From Bryum argenteum (Eukaryota; Streptophyta; Bryopsida; Bryales; Bryaceae), in contig CM073324.1 of NCBI GenBank assembly GCA_037043015.1, forward strand, positions 8,639,013-8,703,012: a DNA stretch of 64,000 nucleotides, written 5' to 3'. Below the pieces are notes generated by a model. The model was not told where the DNA came from, searched no databases, and saw only the letters and a program-made list of their open reading frames with translations. The position numbers and the translations under genes are program-made. Shown in pieces: positions 35,414 to 52,282 of this stretch. The stretch's first letter is position 1; every line of letters starts with the position of its first letter.

Positions 35414-36178
35414 TCACGTACTTCGTTTGCATGTACGGCGAATTGAATACTCTGGGGTTGAGTATTCCGGTAATATAACCGAAAGTTGTATGGTAACAAG
35501 ACATTGTTTTGAGGAAGTCACTGAAAGATTCGTGACTTTATGCTTGAGGAGTTTGTCCAATCGTTTGCTTGCATTTACGGGGTGCCAGAAGTTGGTAATC
35601 CTGGAACGACAAGAGTTACGCAATTTGCTCGTCGTCACTTCCGAAGAGAGTGGTGTCCACGTTTCGTCAAGCATCTTCCACCCCGGTAATATCTCCTGAA
35701 AAGCCGAAAGCGGATGATAGTGACGCATACGGAGCTGACGCACACTTGTCGGAATGCTGGCTGGACCCATGCAGGGTAGCTAGCACTGATCGAGAGGTCC
35801 CGAGTGGCCATAATTAAAATGCACGTTTCTCAAATCGTGGGATTCCACGATCGATGAGCGCAAGAAACAGGAAATTCTCAAATTGTGGTGGTCTGGCAAG
35901 AAACCGGATTTTTTTTGTCGGACGTCGAACTCTAGTTTCGGTCTGCATGCCTCGTACGTCCTGTTGCGGCATCTTCGCCCGATAAACAGGGAATCTCTGA
36001 ACAGAAAGCTGCATCGCGGTGATGATCTCTGTAGCACTCGTAATACATTATCAAAATACCAGATGTTATAAGGTAACCGCTCTTGAGGTTCTTCGACAAC
36101 GAATGTTCGATTCTTGCAATTCTTGATCACCCACTTTGCTTGATATTCCCTTTCTTTAGAGTAAGCCTGCTCATACAT
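35414..36178 (-). other. Two adjacent open frames of unknown status
   Basis: Two minus-strand frames, 36178-35780 (132 codons) and 35770-35414 (118 codons), lie almost end to end about 150 bp upstream of the divergent ABCC start. The predicted proteins are Arg/Ser/Cys-rich, with no domain, signal peptide or repeat I recognise. They may be chance frames in the ABCC promoter, an unrecognised gene or a relic. Confidence 0.15.
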
Positions 36179-36326
36179 AGAGTGGTATCATAAAACTGGA
36201 TGGGGGGTGAGAGAAACGCGAACATGATATTCGATGTGAGCTTAGAAGGCTCTCCTGTCGCTGATACTCACAACCAGTCAGATTCTTTAGCAAGTTGAGT
36301 TTTACGACTTACTTGAGTGTGCAACA

Positions 36327-43006
<6,680 letters not shown>

Positions 43007-43560
43007 TTGCTGCCCTTCTCACTTCGCCATTTTGTTCAAACCAAGTCTCATCCGGAACATTGGAGAGCTTTTTACTGTACATGTTGCTTGTATAGAATGC
43101 TTGTATACAATGCCTATACTGACCATTTAAGAATAGGTCAAACAAACACTCCATTTCTGTTGGCCTTGACATAGGTGTGAAGTTTGTCTTTTTCTTCTTA
43201 TACGAATAACAACTACAAAGTGTCCAAAATGTAACACTCAAAAAACATTGAGTACTTTCATTTTTATTCTATGCAATGTGATTTATATAATTTTAATATG
43301 CTCATGTTAATTCAGAGAAACTAATGTCCTAGTGTTTCTTGGTGGCAATTACTCGACGTTTGTCTATAATGTTTACTTTCTAGAATCTCATCCTTTAAGA
43401 TTGTTGTGTGAGATCAAAGTGTAATGTTTGATTTCAAATCCACTCAAATTGAGCACTTAGAAGTCTCACTTTCTTATGTCAACCACATTTTGAGTAATTT
43501 ACCTTTGTAAGTTATCAAGAACATCCCATGATATTTCTAAGTTCATCTTAGAAGTTCATC
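43007..43560. other. 3' flank of the ABCC gene
   Basis: 3' UTR and AT-rich spacer, nothing recognised. Confidence 0.5.
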
Positions 43561-43929
43561 TTAACCCTTAAACGTCTAGATATACGGATTTGGGCAGCCC
43601 AGTATTGGATCACACCATCTTTTGGACTTGGGCATCATGAATAGTGCACTTTTTGAACTTGGGCATCATGAATGATCCAATCAATGATGAGCTTGCAACC
43701 TCCTATAAGTATTGTACAACCCCAACCTACCTACCACAATCCTTTCAAAGCACAAAATCACTCATACAAATTGTGATTTGAATTCTAAAATTTCACTTTT
43801 TGAATGGATCAGAAGAAGGTGACCAGTTTGACATCAAAATATAAGTGAAAAGTTGAGTACATTGAGAGCTACAGAGAAGATTTTGTTGGAAAAGGACCCC
43901 TCGGGTCACCTTAGACGTTTAAGGGTTAA
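43561..43929. mobile_element. TTAA-flanked MITE (piggyBac-like), copy B, full length
   Basis: TTAA at both ends (43561-43564, 43926-43929) with CCCTTAAACGTC and GACGTTTAAGGG terminal repeats. The roughly 360 bp interior matches copy D (63515-63877) along its length, including ttggacttgggcatcatgaa, a short internal duplication of gaacttgggcatcatgaat, and acaaccccaacctacctacc. No coding frame. A and C are diverged or internally deleted relatives. Confidence 0.9.
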
Positions 43930-44380
43930 CTCTACTTGAATTCAACGTTGAGGTGATCAACCAAGTTCATTACTCTACTCCAAGACTGGATCTAACCTTA
44001 AAAGTAAACTAGTTCATTGATCTTGCCCCTACGCAATTAAGATTGTACGTCGAGGGGCATTTGCCAACCACATATGTGTGATATATCATTATTACAAAGT
44101 ACATGGTAATATGGATTGCAGAGGATTTTGAAAATAGTAGTTACGAGGTTGCACATTGCTTTTATTGAGAGGAACTCTTTTAATACAATGTTTTGTAACT
44201 GTAGATCTTGAATTTATCAATGGTCCACAAACATTAATTGAGCTGAAGGAGCTGTGGCCACTGGCCAGGTTGAATGACATATTTCATTAAATTTACATCA
44301 AGCTTGTTGGAATAAGATGTTCTTGTCAATAATATATTACCATATTTCTGGAGATACTTTGTGAAAATACTACAATTTCC

Positions 44381-44693
44381 CACTACACAAGAGTTGTTAA
44401 ATTAGTGTTTCGTGGGTATTAGTGTAACAAGTAACTTTTGGTAAAGAACACTACTTCTAAATTCTCTTAAGATTAGTGTTCACTTTAGGTCGCCATTGCG
44501 ATCAATGTCCCTTGTCTTTTCTTCAAGCCACCAATTGCACCACTTTAAATAAATTCTTCCAATTGCAAGAAAGTGTGCATGCTCTCACATCAAGTGTTGT
44601 GCTTTGACAATTTTTGTTATGATGTCATGTGACATTTAGTGTTACGGTTCGCAATTAATGTTTGGAACACTAATTAACAACTCTTGTGTGGTG
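44381..44693. mobile_element. Non-autonomous CACTA-like element with TTAGTGTT sub-terminal motifs
   Basis: Starts CACTACACAAGAGTTGTTAA at 44381. The inverted complement at 44693 reads CACCACACAAGAGTTGTTAA, and the match continues through attagtgtt, so the terminal repeats are about 28 bp. Several ttagtgtt variants lie inside, in both orientations, like CACTA sub-terminal repeats. I do not see a matching 3-bp target duplication (left tcc, right gta), so it is old or the ends are slightly off. Confidence 0.7.
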
Positions 44694-46460
44694 GTAGGGC
44701 AAAATTCATCATCTTCACTCAACTACAGTCTACCCTTCACAAATGTTATCCCATGGGAGTAATTTCTCAACATTTACAGAGTTAGTCATTAACAGTTAAC
44801 AATAATAAAGACGAGGAAAAATTCAAAATTCATAACATTTTAAAAATATGAAAAATTTCAAAAACATGATTCAAAATATATTATGTTTGTGGCATGTAGA
44901 CATTTAACGCTTTCAAACTCATAGAGTGGGATTCAAAGTTATGTAAATAATGGAATTTTGAAACTGTATAAATATTTACTTATATTTATCCATATTGTGA
45001 ATATATAGTGATGTATATCATTTTTTTAACATTCACAAAGTCAAAATTACAAAGAGGGGAGTTACATTTCGTTAACAGTTAATATTTTGTTAATGTGCAA
45101 TATGTGAGGAGTAGAAGAAAGTTAACATTTACAGAGTTAACACCTATAAATGTAACATTTATAAAAGCTGGATTGAAGACCCACTTCATGATGCTTACAT
45201 AAAAAAGAATGTGACAACAAGTGGCCCTACCCTCCGACCTGATTCTCTTGTGAATGTAGACGTTTGGATGTCCACTCATCACGCGGAGGACGGCCCCTCC
45301 GTGAACTAAGTACGAAATATTATACAGTACATGACATTCGTACGTTTCGTAAAACCAGGAGTACAGGTGTGTTCTTCAATAACCCATCTTTTGTCAGGCT
45401 TTCTCTTCTTCAGGACTTTTGTAGAAAGAGATGAAGGTCCCAGCCTTATAATAGGATCATGGAGCAAGGCAACATCCTAACAGGCACTTTCTAATTCAAT
45501 CGAAACGACGAGAAGCTCACCGATGTTTTCGCATCAGCTTTATCTCATGTCACACAGCTCAGCCACGCGACCTGCCTGACTGCCATTAACGAGAACGGCC
45601 TGCTGCCACTTCAGGGGAGGTATACTTCACATTCGGTACACGAGGTTCGTACTGCATGCTGCTTGTTGCAACAGAATTTAAATCCGTGATCGCAGGACGT
45701 TAATGCAGAGCCAGGCTGAATGAGCAGGTTGAATCTACCGACAAGATTTCGGACACTACTTTCAAGCTCCAATCTACCGTTGAATCTCGGAACGGTTGGC
45801 AGTATGATCCACTGCGGAATGTCGGAAGTTGTTGTGACGAAGCCTTAGAAATGAAAATTGAGATCTGGGGCATCCAACAGCTTTACACAACGTGGACGAT
45901 GTAAATGCTCGCCTTCATTTTCGCTACTGCCTACTCGGACGAAGAAAAGAATGCAAAGCTCATAGCCCAGATTGAGTGCAGTTCATTGATGATTTGGTGA
46001 TCGCACGGTTAAGTATGATCTTACAATCTGCCCATGGAGGCTGTGGGGTCCTAAGTTAATCTCACTACCTACTGCGAAAATTTAATGCAATATTCACAAA
46101 AGAATCGATTGATCGTAAAAGAAGATGCCTACAGTGCAATGCTGCGATGCTCTCATACCCTGAGTCGAGCTGCCAGTGGTGTAGAGATAGAGAGTACAGC
46201 CTGTTATGGTTGCACTTTAAAAAATGGGGGTTAGTGATATTTGCCGGATTCAGCAGCTAACGAGGGGTCACTTCCGGGAGCGCAAAGTCTTCACCAAGTG
46301 AGTCGCACTTGGTAAATCGTGCATTCGAATCAGAGCGGATGGTGAATCCAGCACTCGCCAAAAGTGAGAGGAATGTATTTTGGTTGTCGCCCCTCCCGGT
46401 CTTTTCTCGTTTTTCAATCACGTCTTCAGATTCCAAATGAACCTGGCGACACAGTGAGCA
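44694..46460. other. Repeat-rich spacer, no gene recognised
   Basis: 44760-45150 repeats aacatttacagagtta (near 44769 and 45122) and gttaacagtta, suggesting another degraded element. From 45230 to 46360 base composition is higher in GC with several broken open stretches (for example about 45490-45650) resembling remains of coding sequence, but I recognise no family. Confidence 0.35.
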
Positions 46461-48067
46461 TTACTTCTGTCAACCAAACAACAACCTTACATCATTCTAA
46501 AGACAAGCTCTGCTATTTCAATAGCAATAGTTACCTTGGCAACAGTCAGATCAGCGCCGCTGTTCGAGAGAGATGAAATCAGCTTCCGAAAATTCTCTGG
46601 AGTTGGTAGATAATGTCCGCTATGTGCTTCCATCAGCTGGATCACGACGAGGAAATAGTATGTGAGTTTTAGCCAATGAAACCTGAGTGCCGTTACCACT
46701 TCTACAGAGTGAAAGTTCAAGGACATTGTTCGTTTGCTTCTCTCTAAATGGATAATTGCCACACTAAGATATAGAATAAGCTATCATGGAAGGGTAAGCT
46801 TAGTTCGTACCTGCAGAACGCCGTGATTCACTAGGAGGCGCCCAGCTGCTGTGGTGACGCCTCCAGCTAAGAAACTTGAGTGTTGGAATGTGCCTTTCAC
46901 TTTCTGCTCATCATATCAGATGTATATGGGCGTTATTGTTCGGCCTTTCGGTTACTTAGCTATTGGTGTGAAAGTGTAAAACTCGAGTACCTTGGCAACG
47001 TAGAGCTTGCCGCAAGGGCTCATGACGAATATCCATCGATCGCCCTTCGGAGTGTGCACTAATTCACGACTTCGTTTATACACTAGCTTGCCCTCCTCGA
47101 TGATTACTTCATACGCCTTCCTCTCTTTCTGCCATCACAATCCAAGAAAGAGAGCGTTAAAGCTGAAGGCCGGTTGCAGCTTTAAAGTGAGGTAGTGAAG
47201 ATGAGAAGCTTACCGGGTCTAGATATTTGATACATTGTGCTTCTAGTTTCTCCCGAGAGCACACCTCTAGATCCACATGTTTCCCTTCTCCGTGGTCCAA
47301 CCTGCGAGACGAAACAGGTCTTAGAAGTTACTGACACAGCGACACAGTGAGTGTTCTTTGTTCTCGGCGATACGCACCAGTAATAAAACGGTTCTGTCGT
47401 TTGACTTTTGATCCAGACTTCATAGAAAAATCGTAAATTGTGTCCGTAGCGGTGCTTGGGATCGATCTGCATAAACACTGAGAGAGACCTGTAAGCCAAA
47501 TCGATGCGAGCTTGACGTGCTCTTGAATAGCAAAAGCAATGTGGTCTAGCATACCGCTTCCAACCAGTGTTGCGGACCCAACTTGAGACCCTTCTCGTCC
47601 TTCGATAAGCCACGTCCAACCTGCACCAGTTACAAACTTGCGGTTCAAACTTGAACCAATAAACTGTAGACTGAAAGACAACCCCTGAGGTACTGATCCA
47701 ACTCAGGAGACTGCACACCTTGGCGGCTTTCCTCTCCAAGCGAATCCAATTTTCTCGCGGCGAGTAATGCCGACGTTCTTTAGGACTGATATGAGACTCC
47801 TCGACATCTTGCCGCAGACTGTCCGTTTCTAGCCGACTTTTCCTGCAGGATGAACCAAATCGTAAGTACTCGAGATTCGCAAGTTCTCCTTAGACACTAT
47901 GAGTCAAAGTCTCACCAGCCAAATCTCTCGCTCAGGGGTGAAGCAGCAGTCTGTTTCTCGTCCGAACTTCTCAACACAGCTTGCAGAACCTCAGTGGCCA
48001 CTCCAGTCTCATCCTGCGAATTGGTTGAGATCTTGAGAGCCTCATCGACAGCAACATTCTGTCTCAT
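46461..48067 (-). CDS. IQM-family protein, short, without a visible IQ motif
   Basis: Nine exons, 48067-47916, 47842-47719, 47620-47555, 47466-47378, 47301-47214, 47128-46991, 46903-46811, 46636-46535 and 46466-46461, close in frame at 285 residues. The conserved IQM core is present in order: [106 protein letters not shown] and [15 protein letters not shown]. Known IQM proteins are about 500-600 residues and carry one calmodulin-binding IQ motif before this core. Here the region before the core is only about 90 residues, with no IQxxxRGxxxR-like motif visible, and [12 protein letters not shown] replaces the usual [12 protein letters not shown]. The last exon is two codons (Lys, stop) and inferred; reading on from exon 8 is the alternative. 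Confidence 0.85.
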
Positions 48068-49036
48068 GGTTGATAACTGTCAGCTAGCATCGATCAGGCA
48101 AGCGATGGATCTCCTGGAGCTCGCGAAAAAGAATGTCGAGTACGCGACGGCTACGTGAGATCAATATGCATGAAGTTCTGTTGGCGGGCATAGGCAAGAT
48201 TCAGATGCGGGCGAGCTGATTCTGATTCGAGCCGGCCTAGGACCCTCAATCCAATGAAGATTCAGTTGAAAGGCGAAGATTCTGCGGAGTATCATCCAAA
48301 GGAATTATGGGAAGGTTGCAGCAAAGAATCCGTGGAACCAATAATGGAGCTCATCCGGCATAAGCTCACTCCGAGTCCGAGTCCGGCTTACACGTGCTAC
48401 CTCCTCCGCTCACGTCTTGCTCGTGAAGTGCAGAATGCTAGCTCCAGTCTGAAAGTGGAGGCTCCCATTCCACATGAATAACTTTTGGCTGCATTGATGC
48501 GTATTGGCTGTTGTTGACCTCGGAAATTCGCTCTCTCATAATTCATTCATTCGTATTTTACATTTTATTAACTTCTCCCGTTATCATGATTCCTATTTCG
48601 TCGATCCACCTCCCCGGCATGGCTTGGCATTTGCAGGCTGCTTCCGTGAAACTGCCTTCCACCAACAACCTCCCATTTATGTTCCTGATCCTCATCAACT
48701 TAACCTAGGAACTATAGTTCTAACAATATGATACAAACAGTTGAATTAGTCTCCACTCAATCATAGAGAGCCTCTAGAAAGACACAAAATCTTATTCAAC
48801 AAATGTTGTCATTAAACTTCACTCTCGTCACTCAATCATACGCAAACGAAGTGTTCAATTTTACCTCGATTAACCTACATGATGCACTAAGTGCACCTCC
48901 ACGTCCAGCTTCCGTTCCAAAAGCTTCCATATTGCTCCAATTGCGTATACAAAAGTAAATCACACCTTGCGCACATTTGGAAAAGTTATAAGGCTACCAT
49001 CCATTAAATTTATCATCCGAAGTCTTTTCATCCATG
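48068..49036. other. Spacer upstream of the IQM-like gene
   Basis: An open plus-strand frame at 48254-48481 (75 codons) matches nothing and is probably chance. The rest is AT-rich without recognised features. Confidence 0.4.
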
Positions 49037-49333
49037 CACTACTAGAAAAGAGGGGGTATGCGATGTTACAATCCTTGCTTTCGTGTAAAGGTTGTTCAAG
49101 TCTAGCAATGTTTTGGAGCAACATTCTCAAAAAAATTAAATAAAGAACGTTCTCAAGAAAATAAAATAAGCAACGTTTTCAACTAGATTATAAATAACGT
49201 TGATTGGCGATCCAATAACGTTGCTTATTTACTTCAGAATGTTGCTTAAGCAAGTTCCAAAACGTTGCTAAACTTGAGCAACCTTTGAAAAGAAAAGAAG
49301 AAAACGTTGCAAAACCCCCAAAATTGTAGTAGT
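49037..49333. mobile_element. Non-autonomous CACTA-like element with GCAACGTT sub-terminal repeats
   Basis: Left end CACTACTAGAAAAGAGGGGG is a classic plant CACTA-type terminus. The right end, inverted, reads actactacaattttggggg, an imperfect partner. Inside are about eight variants of gcaacgtt in both orientations, clustered toward the ends as sub-terminal transposase sites are in this superfamily. Too small (about 300 bp) to code. Confidence 0.65.
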
Positions 49334-49487
49334 CAACTAGTAATGAATGGATACAGACTAGATTTGATAGCCATAGGTAGGGTTATGTAGTATAATGGAG
49401 CTTACTCGCAATTTGCTCATGCGATATATAGAATGACTCGTATGATACTACACATTTCAAAGTTTTCCTGAGGAGCTAATTTACTAC

Positions 49488-49660
49488 ACTAAACATTATA
49501 TTTAGTGTTGGCAACACTAAATGCAAACAACAACATTAATTGTCAACAAAGGAAAACTTATGGCAACTCTAAATACCAACTACAACACCAATTGTCGACG
49601 ATCGTAAATTCTAGAGAAAATTAGTAAAAAGTAGTAAAAAGTAGTAAAAAGTAGTGCAGT
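49488..49660. repeat. Third CACTA-like candidate with palindrome and decamer repeat
   Basis: Starts CACTAAACAT, holds a perfect 11-bp inverted repeat (atttagtgttg / caacactaaat, 49500-49522, one-base loop), and ends with three copies of gtagtaaaaa (49621-49650) then gtagtg. The ttagtgtt motif is shared with the element at 44381. The ends do not match well as inverted repeats, so the element call is weak, but the palindrome and tandem decamer are certain. Confidence 0.45.
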
Positions 49661-50829
49661 GTTGGATTTCAAGTTGATATAACCCTGGACTTTGAATCCT
49701 CAATTGAATGCTCCGACTCACTCAGTTTCCTGATCTTGGTGACAAATTGAATACGACACATATCCTCATAGATAACACTTTCAACACTTGACCACATTTC
49801 TTTCGGAAGCAATTCCTTGAGAAGCACTTTTTGCATTTCCTAAATCCACTCGTGTATGTACAAAGAGAGGATGCCCTATTTGCATATGGCCCTTCTTATC
49901 ACTTGAAACGAAGTAGAAAAGAGAATCTCATTGTAAACCCTAAAAAGAAAGAAGAGCTCTAAGCTTTACATTTCAATCAATTTATTCAGTGAGACGCTAA
50001 CTAGCGACCACTAATGAACTGAGAACAATGGAAGTAGACGGAGAATCACTGAAGCAAGTCACCGCAGATGGACTCATCGCAGGTAGACTCGAAGCCACTA
50101 AACCCCTGTTAGTCACTAAAGCCCTCAATCCTTTGGTGATCAAAATTTGCTCGACAAGATCCCCTCTCCCATTCCGTATTTCAAAGCCAAGAAAGAAGTG
50201 AAGCATTAGAAATGCAAAGAATAGGTCCATACACTAAATGTCCATTACATCACTCTAATAGTCTTGTGACATGATTGAGATGACCACTCTATTCGTCATC
50301 CAACACTAAATATAAATTTTAGTACAGTGCCCTTTAGGAGGTTTGTACTGCAATGCAACAACCATATAGATTTGTTTTAAGCAACATTTGTTGATCTAAG
50401 TTTGAAATATACTAGTACTCTAATATAGTTATTGTTGTGACCAAGCTATGATTTTTATTTTATGGGCTTGATGGAGTTCCTCCAAAGTTCTATCAAGTTG
50501 TTTTTAATTTGGGTTATGAAATAGTGACGTCCATAGTGACTTACTAACTTGTCTCTAGTGATGCAAGAGAGCTTGTTCAAACTGTGCTTCAAATGACATC
50601 TAAATCAATCGTCATGTTTGTCACTTTCCCGTTTTTTTTTTTTTTTTTTTTAATTTTATTTCACTTTTTGGTGTAATAAGCGATACTATAACTTACGTAA
50701 ATATTTAAGAAAAAGTGACAGTTGTAATAATTTATATTGATGTCATTAGGAGCACACTTTAAACAAGTGAAGCTTTCTTGCGTCATTAGGGAATGTCACT
50801 ACAGAGGTCACTTTTCTCCCCTTTCCAGC
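49661..50829. other. AT-rich spacer, no gene recognised
   Basis: Contains a long T-run at about 50632-50651 and a 77-codon minus-strand frame at 50230-49997 that matches nothing known. Confidence 0.4.
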
Positions 50830-51005
50830 TATTGGCCACCCCACGTGGATCAATATCATGCAAGAGGAGATCGAGGCACATATAAACAACTACACTTGGA
50901 TCCTTTCACCTTCTGATCCAATTCTAAAACCACTTCCCATGAAGTTACTTTATAAGCTCAAGACCGGCCTTGACAACATCCCAATGTGCCACAAAGCTCG
51001 ACATT
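50830..51005 (+). mobile_element. Copia reverse-transcriptase fragment (fossil scrap)
   Basis: A short plus-strand stretch resembles the start of the Copia reverse-transcriptase domain, with MQEEIEAH, NYTWIL and a later KAR. It is isolated, broken and lacks LTRs; no other Copia parts were found within 1 kb. Opposite strand to the Copia fossil at the left edge and evidently a separate insertion. Confidence 0.7.
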
Positions 51006-51646
51006 GCATTGAAAGCTCATGGACGTTATGAAATTTGCTTTCGCATAGTCAATGAGTCGCTTCTGGAGTTGATTGTTCTCTAAGGTTTTACACAGAGGAG
51101 TATAGGATTTAACTATTCATTCTACCCTATGATTCATACACATGCAACAACCAACCACTAACAGCGTTTGATTAAACAATAACAACCTAGGCCATATATA
51201 TAAGAAGATTCCTTTCTCGATAGATTTACTTGTGTGGTCTACACACAATTGTCTTTACATCATGGATAATTTGAAACTGGTGTTATTTTAGAAAATTGAA
51301 GTCTTTAAGGTCTACAAAGTCTAATAGCATGCATTCACCTATCACATTGTAAAATACTTGGACTATTAAAATGATCCATTTCACAACAAGATAACATTGA
51401 CGCTCTCCAACTAATGATGGTTCAGATGAATAGAACCTAACCTATGTCTTTCACATTTTGTAACACTCACAAACCTAAAAATGATATAACTTAGGCTTTA
51501 TCTTCATTATGAATCATGTTAAATTTAGATGAATGTGTCAACCTAAGATGATTACACCAATCATCAACAACATACTATGTCACTAACAAACCCATATACC
51601 TAATGTCATTTAACCAAGCATTTATGCTTCAATGCTTAAAACACCA
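51006..51646. other. AT-rich spacer, nothing recognised
   Basis: No coding signal or element ends. Confidence 0.4.
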
Positions 51647-51778
51647 TCGCTAACCTTATGAAGCATTGAAAAGAGCTAAACGATAAAATAGGAAACACTA
51701 GCAACGAGTCCTTCGCTAACCTTATGAAGCATTGAAAAGAGCTAAACGATAAAATAGGAAACACTAGCAACGAGTCCT
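51647..51778. repeat. Perfect 66-bp tandem duplication
   Basis: The unit beginning tcgctaaccttatgaagcat is repeated exactly once, second copy from 51713. The identity of both copies points to a recent duplication or an assembly artefact. Confidence 0.95.
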
Positions 51779-52282
51779 TGGCCCAAAATCACTACATCGT
51801 AAAATATTGCTGCATGCAAAGAAAGAGACTGGAAGCCATTACCAATCATGGTTGGTTTTCGGTGTTACCAGTGACAGATGAAGTTCAATAAGAATCATAC
51901 GCCAAGAGATTGCGCAAATTCTCAAATAAACCCAAACAGAAGAGAGGTAGAACGATAATAGGGGTTTTTAGTGCATGAAAAGGTACACTAACATTCAATA
52001 TCAAAGCTAGCCCACAAAATAGTACATGAAACACTCAATGAAAAACATCAAGTATTGGACTTCCAAGCGAAGAATGAATACAACACGCGGAATGCTTGTA
52101 TTCATTCTTCGCTCGTGTCCTGTGTACGATGTAAAAGCCTCCAGTTCATGGAGGGTAATGAAAAAGAGCAGCCCCAAGCTCCTGAGCGGGTTAATAAGCT
52201 GCAACAACTGTAATGTACATGCTCGATCCTTGAAGAGAACCTACACAGCCGGGAGAAAGAACGAAAGAAAAAATGCCACCTT

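Noticed and set aside
48254-48481. 75-codon plus-strand frame near IQM
   Set aside because: No similarity, no start context of note, and no supporting neighbours.
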